Shown one piece after another: positions 33,098 through 41,868 of a stretch of 64,000 nt of DNA (positions are counted from its first letter, which is position 1; every line of letters begins with the position of its first letter). Source of the DNA: Chloroflexota bacterium. GTDB taxonomy: Bacteria; Chloroflexota; UBA11872. The notes under the pieces are model-generated. The model did not search any database. It saw only the letters and a list, made by a program, of their open reading frames with translations, and was not told where the DNA came from. Location of the stretch: the NCBI GenBank assembly GCA_026708035.1, contig JAPOVQ010000025.1, forward strand, positions 1-64,000, written 5' to 3'. Position numbers and translations under genes: made by a program.

Positions 33098-34324
33098 CTA
33101 GTTCTCAAAAAGCACCACGTCGATGTCCTCGATCCGCTCGTCGGTCGTGTAGCGCCAAATGCCGATGTAGCCCCGGCGCAGGTCGCCGTTCGCGTCCCAA
33201 TCCAGCGTCCCCGACGCGCCGTCGTAGTCGACCGCATCGCCGGCGCTCAGGATCTCGAGCGCCCGCGCGATGCCCTCCGGCCCCGCGAACACGACCTCTC
33301 CCGGTCCGCCACCCACCGCGCGCAGTTGGTCGCGGATCGACGGGCCGTCGGTGCTCCCGGCCGCCTCGGTCGCCAGCGCCACGGCGATGGTGGCGTCGTA
33401 GACCTCGCGGACGTACGTGCCCGCCGGGGGATCGCCGTAGGCGTCCAGGTAGTCCTCCTCCCACCGAGCGGCTGACTCGCTGGCTGGTGGAGGGGCCGGC
33501 CCGGTGCCGTACATGCCGCCCAGCGCGGCCCCGCCGATCGCCTGGACCAAGGCCGGGCTCTTGACGCCGTCGCTGAAGACGAAATGGTCGTAGATGCCCT
33601 GTTCGAGCGCCTCGCGCAGAATGATCTCGGTCTCCGTCGAGAAGGCGATCAGGATCAGGGCCTGGGCGCCGCCGGCGGCGGACTGGCGCAGGGCGTCGGC
33701 GAACGTGGTCTGATCGGGTTCGACTGCCACGGTGGTGATGGCGCCGTCCCACGCGTTTTCAAATGATTGGACCAATCCCTGCCCCCAGGCGTCGTTGCGG
33801 TAGATCGCGCCCACCTTGTCGAAGCCGCGTTCCCGGGCGACTCGCGCCAGGACCGGTCCCTGCGCCACGTCGGACAGGGCGACCCGGAAGAAGAAGTCGT
33901 CGTCCGCGGCATTGGTCAATCGCGGCGACGTGGCCGAGGGGCTGACGACGGGAATCCGGGCCGGTCCGGCCACGCGCTCGATCACGGCCAGCGAGTTGGC
34001 GCTGGTGCTGGGACCGACGAGCGCATGCACGCCCTCGTCCTCGATCAGCCGCCGCGCTTCGACGACTGCCGTGTCCGGGTCGAGCGCGGTGTCGCCGACC
34101 GCTGTCTCGACCAGGCGACCAAACACGCCGCCGGCCTCGTTGAGATGCGCCACCGCCAGCTCGAAAGCCCGTTGCCGGTCCTGGGCATTCTGCGGCGACC
34201 CCTCGCTGATGTACGTCAGCAGCCCGAGCTTCAGCGGCTCCGGAGGCGCCTCGCCGCACGCCGCCAGGCAGACCGACAGCACGCCCGCCGCCAGCAGCCA
34301 GGCAGCGCGCAATCTAATTGACAT
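33098..34324 (-). CDS. Branched-chain amino acid-type (LivK-like) substrate-binding lipoprotein, orphan
   Basis: 408-residue periplasmic-binding-fold type I protein of the Leu/Ile/Val-binding family. Lipoprotein signal with lipobox LAAC (cysteine about residue 23), so it would be tethered outside the membrane. Seen: LGLLTYISEGSPQNAQDR, GGVFGRLVETAVGDTALDP, VGPSTSANSLAV and ATSPRLTNAADDDFFFR, all typical of the family ligand-facing loops. ATG at 34324 is chosen since it starts the signal peptide directly; a start at 34384 would add 20 basic residues. No permease or ATPase genes of the Liv type are near, so it must use a distant transporter or act as a sensor. Confidence 0.85.
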   Translation of the reverse strand: MSIRLRAAWLLAAGVLSVCLAACGEAPPEPLKLGLLTYISEGSPQNAQDRQRAFELAVAHLNEAGGVFGRLVETAVGDTALDPDTAVVEARRLIEDEGVHALVGPSTSANSLAVIERVAGPARIPVVSPSATSPRLTNAADDDFFFRVALSDVAQGPVLARVARERGFDKVGAIYRNDAWGQGLVQSFENAWDGAITTVAVEPDQTTFADALRQSAAGGAQALILIAFSTETEIILREALEQGIYDHFVFSDGVKSPALVQAIGGAALGGMYGTGPAPPPASESAARWEEDYLDAYGDPPAGTYVREVYDATIAVALATEAAGSTDGPSIRDQLRAVGGGPGEVVFAGPEGIARALEILSAGDAVDYDGASGTLDWDANGDLRRGYIGIWRYTTDERIEDIDVVLFEN

Positions 34325-34510
34325 AACACTCCACCACTTAGTGCCGGGTCGCCGGCGACGCGCCTCCACGCCTCGTCGACGCAATCCTCACGATTGGTAT
34401 GCGCGTCGCAGTCTCCCATGGCAACACCCGTAGCAGGTGTTGCGCTTCGTTTGTGAACCTTGGGATTCTGGTCCGAAGCACCTTCATCGTCATTCCAGGC
34501 GCCTCACTCC

Positions 34511-34538
34511 TGTCATTCAGGGCGAAGCGAGGAATCTA
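34511..34538. repeat. Short intergenic repeat, family E
   Basis: TGTCATTCAGGGCGAAGCG followed by AGGAATCTA; resembles the common GTCATTC..GAGCGAAGCGAAGAATCT element. Single clear copy in this window; a partial relative begins at 34485. Confidence 0.55.
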
Positions 34539-34568
34539 AGGGGCGGAAGGGGCACGGCTCCCTCGGCT

Positions 34569-34766
34569 GTAGGGGCGCCCCTAGTGGGCGCCCGCCCTAC
34601 TCCAACCTCAGCGGCCCGGTGGCCCAGGCTGCGGGCAGCCTGGGAGATACAACCGCCGCCCGTCCCACGCTGCACGCAGCGCGGGCCACCGAAGATTTCG
34701 GGCAGCCACGAGGGCTGCCCCTACACGGCCTCTTCCGCTGTAGGGGCGCCCCAGGTGGGCGCCCGC
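34569..34766. repeat. Composite intergenic repeat array, families B and C
   Basis: Three B-type and two C-type pieces in one run: GTAGGGGCGCCCC..GTGGGCGCCCG at 34570, GGTGGCCCAGGCTGCGGGC..GCCTGGGAG at 34618, CACGCTGCACGCAGCG..GGCCACC at 34669, GGGCAGCCACGAGGGCTGCC..CCTACA at 34700, and a last B copy at 34738 that runs into the stop codon region of the amidohydrolase gene. The rest of the 443-base gap (34325-34510) holds no gene I can support. Confidence 0.75.
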
Positions 34767-34767
34767 T

Positions 34768-35610
34768 CTACTCCAAGCCCAGCAGCTCCAGCGAGTTGCG
34801 ATGGATGATCCCGTCGAGAACCTCCTCGGGAATCCGCGGCAGGTTCGTGCCCTCCACCTGGTCGTTCAGGCGGCGCATATCGTCCATGCCCTCCTGCGGC
34901 GTCCAGAGCGGGAAGTCGGAACCGAACAGCAGCTTGTCGGCCACACCCCACTCGACCATCAGCACCAGGGCCTCCCACGCCTGGTAGGGCCGCACCCAGC
35001 CGCCGCCCGAGACGTCGGCGTAGACGTTGGCGTGCTTGCGAATGACCACCGCGCAGTCCCGCTGCCAGGGATGCGCCATGTGCGCGATCACGAACTTGAG
35101 GTCGGGGAACGCCTGCGCCACCTCGTCGATCAGCAGCGGATGGCTGTACTTGAGAATCGCCCGCGGATTCGGCTGCGTGCCCATGTGCGACAGAATCGGG
35201 AGTCCCAGGCGCTGGGCCTTCTCGTAGAGGGCGAAATAGACCGGATCCGCTGGATTGAAGTGCGCCAGCATGGGATAGATCTTGATCCCGCGCAGGCCCA
35301 GGTCCACGCCCCGGTCGATCTGGTCGAGATAGCCGTCCTCGGTCGGATCGATTCCCATGAACCCGATGAGCTTGTCCGGGTCCCTGGCCACCCATTCGGC
35401 GGTGAAGTCGTCGGGACTCAGCATGCCGCAGGCCAGCGCGCGCACGCCGAAGACGATGGCCCGATCAACCGCTTCCATCGCCTCCGCATATTTCTCGAAC
35501 GGCAGCGGCTGCATGGGCGCATACCCCGCCCGCACATCGGCCCGCCGCGACGCTGCGCTCACGTGCTCCGGCTGCAGGCAATGCGTATGGACGTCGACGA
35601 TCATGGGCAT
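34768..35610 (-). CDS. Amidohydrolase-2 family hydrolase, paralogue 1
   Basis: 280-residue metal-dependent TIM-barrel hydrolase. Metal ligands: the N-terminal HxH in VDVHTHCLQ, H in ILSHMGTQPN, H in FVIAHMAHPW, and D in LLFGSDFPLW. By hand alignment it is about 84% identical to the protein at 38985-39827 with no gaps, so the two come from a fairly recent duplication. The gene between them and upstream enolase-family dehydratase suggests a catabolic cluster (lactone or acid hydrolysis). Its 3' end abuts a B-family repeat. Shine-Dalgarno AAGGAA lies just before the ATG at 35610. Confidence 0.85.
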   Translation of the reverse strand: MPMIVDVHTHCLQPEHVSAASRRADVRAGYAPMQPLPFEKYAEAMEAVDRAIVFGVRALACGMLSPDDFTAEWVARDPDKLIGFMGIDPTEDGYLDQIDRGVDLGLRGIKIYPMLAHFNPADPVYFALYEKAQRLGLPILSHMGTQPNPRAILKYSHPLLIDEVAQAFPDLKFVIAHMAHPWQRDCAVVIRKHANVYADVSGGGWVRPYQAWEALVLMVEWGVADKLLFGSDFPLWTPQEGMDDMRRLNDQVEGTNLPRIPEEVLDGIIHRNSLELLGLE

Positions 35611-35804
35611 TCCTTCCGCCTATCCCCGGGGATCCGCTGAGCCCTCCCGCGCCCAAGATATCGCGACCCAACGAGTCCGCGCTGCTATTCGCAGCGTGAG
35701 CGCGACTCCGGGCGTGCGGGTGATTTGTCAAACTTCGGAACAGATTCCCGTGATCGGTCTAGCGGGCGTCCTTGGTGTGGGGAGGTCCTGGCCGACGCGC
35801 CTGG

Positions 35805-37550
35805 CTATTCCGGCGGCGTGGTACGGCCGTCGTCAGCGCCCCAGCAGACCGCAGTGCCGTCGAGGCGCAAGCCGCAGCTGAAGTTATCGCCTACGACGAC
35901 CGATGCAAATGAGACTGTCGGCGGAGAAGCCTGACCCTCGTCGTCCAGGCCCCAACAGGCGACGGTGCCGTCGGTGCGCACGCCGCAGTTGTGGGAACTC
36001 CCGGCGCTGATCGAGACAAATCCACCGGCAGGCGGCGTGGCCTGACCGCCGAAATCAGATCCCCAGCAGACAACGGCGCCGTCCACTCCAATTGCGCAAG
36101 CGTGGTTGATGCCGACGCTCAGCGAGGTGAAACGGCCTGTCGGTGCCTGCGTCTCATCGTTCTCGTGCGCTTGCCCCCAACAGGCCACGGTTCCGTTCGC
36201 GCGTAGGCCACAGGTGTGGCTCCAACCGGTGCTTACGGCTGTGAAGGTGTCTGGCGGGGGCGAGGCATTGCCGTGCCTATTCGATCCCCAGCACTCGACC
36301 AGCCCCTCGCTGGTCACCCCGCAACTGTAGTCATTGCCGACGCTGACCGAAACAAAGCTCCCAGCGGGCGCGGTAGCCTCGCCGAATTGGTTTAGGCCCC
36401 AGCATTTGACCGAACCCTTCGGTCGCACGCCGCAGCTATGTCTAAGGCTAATGCTGATTGAGGCGAAGGGCGGAGACGGGAGCTCGTGAAGATGGTCATT
36501 CGGGACCCGCCCCCAGCAGTCGACGGCCCCATCGGGGCGGATGCCGCATACGTGCCAGCTCGCAGCGCTGAGGGTGGTGAATACGCCCGGGAGTGGCGAC
36601 GTGCGTCCGTTGTCATAGCCCCAGCAGGCGATCGATCCGCCGACCCGGAGGCCGCAGGAGTGATCTTCTCCGACGGTGACGGAGCTGAAGGCGCCCGGCG
36701 GTGGCGTGGATTGACCGGCTTCGTCGGCTCCCCCGCACACCACCGTTCCGTCAGTGCGCACCCCGCACGCGTGCACAAAGCCGAGGCTGACGGAACGAAG
36801 TGCACCCGGCAGCTCTACCCCGTCGCGTACATGGCCCCAGCAGGCGATGGCCCCATTTGAGCGCACGCCGCATGCGTAGGAGGTTTCGGTGCTAATGGCG
36901 ACGAACGTGCCTGACGGCGGCTTCGCACGTTCGCTGCGCTGGTCTCCCCAGCAACTCAGTGTGCCGTCGGTACGCACACCGCAGCTATAGCGACTGCCGG
37001 CACTCACTGCTGAGAACGTGCCGGGTGGCGGGGTAGCCTGGCCGATCTCGTTGTCTCCCCAGCAGGCTACGGTGCCGTCAGTGCGCACGCCGCATGAATG
37101 CCCGCTTCCGGCACTGACGGACTGAAACGTGCCGGTGGGCGCAAGCAATAGCTCGTCATCGTCGGCACCGCCCCAGCAGGTAATGGTCCCATCTGTGCGC
37201 ACGCCGCAGCTATGGGTTGAACCGGCGCTGATCGCGGTGAAGGCGCCCGGAGGTGAGCTAGCCTGGCCCTTGTAAGACCCGATCCGGGTCGTGTTTCCGC
37301 CCCAGCACTCGACGGTGCCATTAGTGCGGATGCCGCAGGTGTGGCGGTCGCCGGCACTGACGGCGATCCAGTCACCAGATGCGGGCGGCTCGGTTGGTGC
37401 CGTCGTCGGCGTATGGTCGGCCGTCTCGGGTGCATCGACAGCAACGTCGCATGCGGCCGCGGCGACGATGACGAGGGAGAAGGCAGCCGAAATGGCCCCA
37501 ATTTTCCGCGTCAGGCCATGGCAGCCGCTACTCCTGAGTCGTGCAAGCAA
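35805..37550 (-). CDS. Exported RCC1-repeat beta-propeller lipoprotein with 14 repeats
   Basis: 581 residues. N-terminal signal with a lipobox-like AAAC (about residue 34), so probably surface-anchored. The rest is 14 consecutive RCC1-type repeats of about 36-40 residues, each with the core xxxSAGxxHxCGVRTDGTVxCWG and a Pro-rich turn PPGxF; 14 equals two seven-bladed propellers. Nearly every repeat has two cysteines (CG and CWG) about 12 apart, suggesting intra-blade disulfides outside the cell. Base composition is somewhat less GC-rich than neighbours. RCC1 propellers bind proteins or other ligands; the bacterial role is unknown. It has no evident link to the catabolic genes flanking it. Confidence 0.85.
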   Translation of the reverse strand: MLARLRSSGCHGLTRKIGAISAAFSLVIVAAAACDVAVDAPETADHTPTTAPTEPPASGDWIAVSAGDRHTCGIRTNGTVECWGGNTTRIGSYKGQASSPPGAFTAISAGSTHSCGVRTDGTITCWGGADDDELLLAPTGTFQSVSAGSGHSCGVRTDGTVACWGDNEIGQATPPPGTFSAVSAGSRYSCGVRTDGTLSCWGDQRSERAKPPSGTFVAISTETSYACGVRSNGAIACWGHVRDGVELPGALRSVSLGFVHACGVRTDGTVVCGGADEAGQSTPPPGAFSSVTVGEDHSCGLRVGGSIACWGYDNGRTSPLPGVFTTLSAASWHVCGIRPDGAVDCWGRVPNDHLHELPSPPFASISISLRHSCGVRPKGSVKCWGLNQFGEATAPAGSFVSVSVGNDYSCGVTSEGLVECWGSNRHGNASPPPDTFTAVSTGWSHTCGLRANGTVACWGQAHENDETQAPTGRFTSLSVGINHACAIGVDGAVVCWGSDFGGQATPPAGGFVSISAGSSHNCGVRTDGTVACWGLDDEGQASPPTVSFASVVVGDNFSCGLRLDGTAVCWGADDGRTTPPE

Positions 37551-37719
37551 GCCTAGACCGCCCCAGTTTCTCGAGCCTCCCTACAAAACAGTACGCAGCC
37601 AGCGGCCAAAGCGTTCCGTTTAGTCCAAATAGTCGCGAGCCCCTGCGAGAGGTAGCTGCCCGCGCCCCCACTCGCGGGGCACCCGACGGCTCTATGGTTC
37701 GACCAAGCCCGCCGTCACC

Positions 37720-38913
37720 TCACCGCAGCTGATCGCGCCCCTTGAAGGACGGCACGTTCAACCGCAGCGTGGGCCGGTGCAGGTCGTAGAGGTCCATCGG
37801 CTGGTAGGGATGGTCCTTGGCGGCCTCCTCGTTGAACTCCACGCCGAGGCCCGGCCGGTCGGGAATCTCCAGCCAGCCGTCCTCGACCTTCAGCGGGTTC
37901 GCGCACACCTCGAACCGCCACGGCTCCGGCGGGAAGTGCTCCAGCGTCAGGAAATTCGGGACGCAGGCCGCCATCTGCACCGCCGAGGCGTAGGACACCT
38001 CGCCGTTGGGGTTGTGCGGCGCGAACGCGGCGTAGTGCGAGTCGGCGATGGCCGCGATCTTGCGCGCCTCGAGCATCCCGCCGCAGTGGGCCATATCCGG
38101 CTGCACGATATCGGCGCCCCCGTGGTTCAGCAGCTGCTGGAAGCTGAAGATCGTGAACAGGCGCTCGCCTGTCGCGATAGGAATGTTGAGCTTGCTGCGG
38201 ACGTAGGCCATGGCGTCCAGGTCTTCGTGGGGGATGGGCTCCTCGAAGAAGGTGATGTTGTATTCCTCCACCGCCTTCCCGGCGCGCACCGCGTTGCCCA
38301 CGGTGTTGAAGATGCCGTTGCAGTCGATGTAGAGGTCGATGTCGGGCCCCACGGCTTCGCGCACCGCGCCCACGGCGTCGACGCCGGTGTTGAGGATGTT
38401 GTTGTCCATGCGATAGAAGTCGATGCCCTCGCGGGCGCCCCACGGGTTGAATTTCATCCCCTGCACGCCCAGCTTCAGCGCGGCCTTGGCGGCCTCGGCC
38501 ATCTGCTCCGGGCTCATGCCCTGGCGGTACCAGGCGTTGCCGTAGAGCTTCACCCGGTCCCGCACCTTGCCGCCGAGCAGCTCGTAGACGGGCACGCCGA
38601 GCGCCTTGCCCTTGATGTCCCACATGGCCGTTTCGACGCCGCTGATCGCGCTCGTCAGCACCGCGCCGCCCCCGTAGAACGCCCGCCGGTACAGCTCCTG
38701 GAAGTGCTTCTCGATCTCGAACGGATCCTTGCCCATGAGATAGCGCTTCAGCTCGTGCACGGCGGTTTCGGCCGTCGCCGACCGGCCCTCGAGGGTGGCC
38801 TCCCCGATGCCGTGCAGGCCGTCGACGTCGGTCTCCATCTTGACGATCAGCCAATTGCGCCACGACCCCCCGACGAGAAAGGTCTTGATGTCCGTGATTT
38901 TTCTTGGTCGCAT
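37720..38913 (-). CDS. Enolase superfamily (MR/MLE) dehydratase, galactonate/mannonate dehydratase-like
   Basis: 397-residue magnesium enzyme that would dehydrate a sugar acid to a 2-keto-3-deoxy acid. N-terminal capping domain has the 20s/50s loop region and SAISGVETAMWDIKGKALG. Barrel ligands: D in LYIDCNG, E in FFEEPIP, and E in IATGERL; the catalytic His of the DgoD/ManD branch appears in AFAPHNPNGEV. The lysine pair of muconate enzymes is not evident. ATG at 38913. It lies downstream of the sugar ABC importer and between the two amidohydrolases, so import, lactone opening and dehydration of a sugar acid is a consistent scheme; the acid is unknown. Confidence 0.88.
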   Translation of the reverse strand: MRPRKITDIKTFLVGGSWRNWLIVKMETDVDGLHGIGEATLEGRSATAETAVHELKRYLMGKDPFEIEKHFQELYRRAFYGGGAVLTSAISGVETAMWDIKGKALGVPVYELLGGKVRDRVKLYGNAWYRQGMSPEQMAEAAKAALKLGVQGMKFNPWGAREGIDFYRMDNNILNTGVDAVGAVREAVGPDIDLYIDCNGIFNTVGNAVRAGKAVEEYNITFFEEPIPHEDLDAMAYVRSKLNIPIATGERLFTIFSFQQLLNHGGADIVQPDMAHCGGMLEARKIAAIADSHYAAFAPHNPNGEVSYASAVQMAACVPNFLTLEHFPPEPWRFEVCANPLKVEDGWLEIPDRPGLGVEFNEEAAKDHPYQPMDLYDLHRPTLRLNVPSFKGRDQLR

Positions 38914-38984
38914 GGGCGTGCAGCTCCTTGGCGTGAGTCGCCGGGTTCGCGGTGGTTCGGGCCTGGCTTAGACGTGTCTGCCGA

Positions 38985-39827
38985 TCATTCGAGCCCCAGC
39001 AGCTCCAGGGTGTTGCGGTGGATGATTCCCTCGATCACGTCGTCCGGGATGCGCGGCAGGTTCGTGCCCTCCACCTGCTCGTTCAGGCGGCGCATCTTCG
39101 TCATGCCCTCCTCGGGCGTCCAGAAGGGGAAGTCCGAGCCGAACAGCAGCTTGTCGGCCACGCCCCACTCGACCATCAGCACCAGGGCCTCCCAGGCCGA
39201 GTAGGGCCGCACCCAGCCCGCGCCCGAGACGTCGGCGTAGACGTTGGCGTGCTTGCGGATCACGACCGCGCAATCGCGTTGCCAGGGATGGCCCATGTGC
39301 GCGATCACGATCTTCAGGTCCGGGAAGGCCTGCGCCACTTCGTCGAACAGCAGCGGCTGGCTGTACTTCAGGATCGCCCGCGGATTCGGATGCGTGCCCA
39401 CGTGAGACAGGATCGGCAGCTCCAGGCGCTGGGCCTTCTCGTAGAGGGCGAAGTAGAACGGATCGGCGGGATTGAAGTGCGCCAGCATGGGATAGATCTT
39501 GATCCCGCGCAGCCCGAGCTCGACGCCGCGCTCGATCTCCTCGAGATAGCCGTCCTCGGTCGGATCGATGCACATGAACCCGATGATCCGGTCCGGGTCC
39601 TTCGCCACCCACTCGGCGGTGAAGTCGTTGGGACTCAGGGCGCCGCACGCTAGGGCGCGCACGCCAAAGACGACGGACTTGTCCACCACGCGCATGGCTT
39701 CTTGATAGGTTTCGAACGGCAGCGGCTGCATGGGCGGATACCCCGCCCGTTCGTCGGCGCGGCGCGAGGCCTCGCTCACGTGATCCGGCTGCAGGCAGTG
39801 CGAGTGGACATCGATGATCACGGGCAA
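38985..39827 (-). CDS. Amidohydrolase-2 family hydrolase, paralogue 2
   Basis: 280 residues, same metal ligands as paralogue 1 (HSH near the N-terminus, H in ILSHVGTHPN, H in IVIAHMGHPW, D in LLFGSDFPFW). About 44 substitutions separate the two, several of them in the substrate-facing half (for example MRVVDKSV against MEAVDRAI, EGMTKM against EGMDDM). It lies 71 bases upstream of the dehydratase gene and is probably co-transcribed with it, which makes it the better candidate for the pathway enzyme. Its upstream gap carries family A repeat copy 5. Confidence 0.85.
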   Translation of the reverse strand: MPVIIDVHSHCLQPDHVSEASRRADERAGYPPMQPLPFETYQEAMRVVDKSVVFGVRALACGALSPNDFTAEWVAKDPDRIIGFMCIDPTEDGYLEEIERGVELGLRGIKIYPMLAHFNPADPFYFALYEKAQRLELPILSHVGTHPNPRAILKYSQPLLFDEVAQAFPDLKIVIAHMGHPWQRDCAVVIRKHANVYADVSGAGWVRPYSAWEALVLMVEWGVADKLLFGSDFPFWTPEEGMTKMRRLNEQVEGTNLPRIPDDVIEGIIHRNTLELLGLE

Positions 39828-39923
39828 ACCCTCCGTGCATGTGCATGCGAAATCGGCATCAGCGCGAGAATCCGGTGGTCAGTCGTCCTGGTCGGCAGCG
39901 GACGCTTTCGGGCTTTTCCGCCG

Positions 39924-39970
39924 AGGTCCGGTCCCCTCTCCCCTCGAGGGAGAGGGCTAGGGTGAGGGGG
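39924..39970. repeat. Intergenic palindromic repeat, family A copy 5
   Basis: AGGTCCGGTCCCCTCTCCCC, TCGA, GGGAGAGGG, CTAGGGTGAGGGGG. Longest stem of the five copies. It lies between the sugar permease and amidohydrolase 2 genes, so it may separate their transcripts. Confidence 0.8.
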
Positions 39971-40035
39971 CCTCCGAGCAACGCTTCCGCCGAACGTATG
40001 CGAAATGAGGCTGAGTTCTCCGCCACCCGGAATCC

Positions 40036-40890
40036 TCATCCCTTCACGGCCCCTGCGGTGATGCCCCGCACCAGCCCCCGCTGCAAAATCAGCACGATGA
40101 TGAAGATCGGCACCGCCGACAGCGTCGACGCCGACATCGCCACCGCCCAGTCGGTGGCCGTCTGCTCGGCCGTGAACGTCGTGCTCACGCCGATCGGCAG
40201 CGTCTTGACGTCGGACGTGGTGGTGAACACCAGGGCGAACAGGAACTCGTTCCAGGCCAGGATGAACGCGAACAGCGCCGTCGCCACGATGCCGGGAACC
40301 GAGAGCGGCAAAATCACCCGGAAGAGCGCCCCCAGGCGGCTGGCGCCGTCCACCATGGCCGCTTCCTCGAGGTCGCGCGGCAGCGATTGGAAATAGCTTC
40401 GCAGCAGCCACAGGCAGAACGGCACCGAAAACGTGGTGTAGGTGATGATGAGCGCAACCAGGTTGTTCGCCAGGTTTAGCGCCACGACGATCTTGAACAA
40501 CGGAATCAGCAGCAGCACCGATGGGACGGTGTACGTCAGCAGCGCGAACCGCCCGATGGCCTCGCCGCCCGGAAATCGCAGCCGAGCGAGGCTATAAGCG
40601 CCGAGCGTGGCGACGGCGATGGACACAAACGTCGTTCCCGTCGCGACGATCAGGCTGTTGAGCGCGAATCGCAGGAAGACCGGGTCGAACGCCACAACGG
40701 CCATGTGGTCCCCGACGAACGCGCGGGGGAGCAGGATTTCCCCGAGATCCCGCCGCAGAAAAGTCTCCACGGGGCTGATCGACCCCACGACCATGAAATA
40801 GATCGGGAACACGGCGAGAAACGACAGGAACAGGCCGAGCATGGCCCGCGGGCGATGATTGGCCGTGAGGACTTTGGCCACGCGCCTCAT
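40036..40890 (-). CDS. Sugar ABC transporter permease, MalG/LacG type
   Basis: 284-residue inner-membrane permease of the CUT1 sugar importer family, six predicted helices. The ATPase-contact EAA loop is visible as DLEEAAMVDGASRLGALFRVILP. The N-terminal helix (GLFLSFLAVFPIYFMVVGSI) and the large periplasmic loop with the VETFLRRD segment are typical of the MalG side. ATG at 40890 overlaps the stop of the upstream permease gene by four bases. No ATPase gene is found beside it, as in systems served by a shared MsmX-like ATPase. Confidence 0.9.
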   Translation of the reverse strand: MRRVAKVLTANHRPRAMLGLFLSFLAVFPIYFMVVGSISPVETFLRRDLGEILLPRAFVGDHMAVVAFDPVFLRFALNSLIVATGTTFVSIAVATLGAYSLARLRFPGGEAIGRFALLTYTVPSVLLLIPLFKIVVALNLANNLVALIITYTTFSVPFCLWLLRSYFQSLPRDLEEAAMVDGASRLGALFRVILPLSVPGIVATALFAFILAWNEFLFALVFTTTSDVKTLPIGVSTTFTAEQTATDWAVAMSASTLSAVPIFIIVLILQRGLVRGITAGAVKG

Positions 40891-41801
40891 CGTTGCGATT
40901 CTTCCTCGACCCAGCCGACGCGGAGCATGATCAGCGACAGCAGCACCACCAGCACCACCATCACGGCGGCGATGGCCGAACTCATGCCGACGTTGTATTC
41001 GCGGAAGCCCGCCGTGAATACCTGCATCGGCAGCGTGAGAGTCGCTCGCGCCGGACCCCCGCCGGTGAGGAGGTACACCATGTCGAAGGAGTTGAACGTC
41101 CAAATGGTGCGCAGGACCAGCACGATGACGAGGACGTAGCGCAGCGCCGGCACCGTGATGTGCCAGAACATCTGCCACGCCGAGGCCCCATCGACCTTGG
41201 CGGCCTCGTACCAGTCCTCGGGAATCGTCTGCAGGCCCGCCAGCAGCACCAGGAAGGTCCATGGCAGGCCCTTCCAGGTGTAGACCGCGATCAGCGAGAT
41301 CATGGCCGTGACGCCTTCGGAGAGCCAGGCGATCGGCTCGTCGATGATGTGCAGCAGCTGCAGGAATGCGTTGATGGGTCCGAACTGCGGATGCAGCAGC
41401 CAGACCCACACGAAGGCCGTCACGAAGGACGGGATCACCCACGGCAGGATGTTGAGCGTTCGGAAGAGCCCGCGGCCGCGATAGCTCGCGTTCACGGCGA
41501 GGGCGATGATCATGCCGATGATCACCTCGCCGGCCACGGCGCCGGCGGTCAGCACCACGCTGTTGATGACGACTTTCCAAAAGCCGCCATCGGACACCAA
41601 CCGCACGAAGTTGTCGAGCCCGACGAACTCGGCGGGATCGTTCGGCCGTAGCAGGCTTTCTTTGAAGAACGCCAGCCACATCGTCGAGATCATGGGGTAG
41701 AGCACGACGGCGGCAATGAGCGCGACGGTTGGAAGCAGCAGCCCTATGCCCAGGAGCCGCTCGGAATTGCGCAGGCTGAGGCCTCGAATACCCCACCTCA
41801 C
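40887..41801 (-). CDS. Sugar ABC transporter permease, MalF/UgpA type
   Basis: 304-residue partner permease with six helices, GTG start at 41801. EAA loop reads WYEAAKVDGASAWQMFWHITVP. The segment FVGLDNFVRLVSDGGFWKVVINSVVLT before the transmembrane core is a family hallmark. It pairs with the permease at 40036 (four-base overlap) and follows the solute-binding protein gene by 67 bases; that gap contains a strong hairpin. The set would import a sugar or sugar acid for the downstream dehydratase and amidohydrolase. Confidence 0.9.
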   Translation of the reverse strand: MRWGIRGLSLRNSERLLGIGLLLPTVALIAAVVLYPMISTMWLAFFKESLLRPNDPAEFVGLDNFVRLVSDGGFWKVVINSVVLTAGAVAGEVIIGMIIALAVNASYRGRGLFRTLNILPWVIPSFVTAFVWVWLLHPQFGPINAFLQLLHIIDEPIAWLSEGVTAMISLIAVYTWKGLPWTFLVLLAGLQTIPEDWYEAAKVDGASAWQMFWHITVPALRYVLVIVLVLRTIWTFNSFDMVYLLTGGGPARATLTLPMQVFTAGFREYNVGMSSAIAAVMVVLVVLLSLIMLRVGWVEEESQR

Positions 41802-41812
41802 CGTGGTATGCA

Positions 41813-41850
41813 GGGGGCGGGCCCGCGGCTAGCGCCGACGGCCCGCCCCC
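41813..41850 (-). terminator. Hairpin between binding-protein gene and permease genes (attenuator-like)
   Basis: GGGGGCGGGCC (41813-41823) pairs with GGCCCGCCCCC (41840-41850): 11 bp plus an inner 4-bp stem (CGGC/GCCG). It lies after the stop of the binding-protein gene and before the permease GTG, the position where many sugar importers have a partial terminator or RNA-protecting stem that keeps binding protein in excess. No T run follows on the coding strand. Confidence 0.6.
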
Positions 41851-41868
41851 AAGACTGCACTCGATCGA

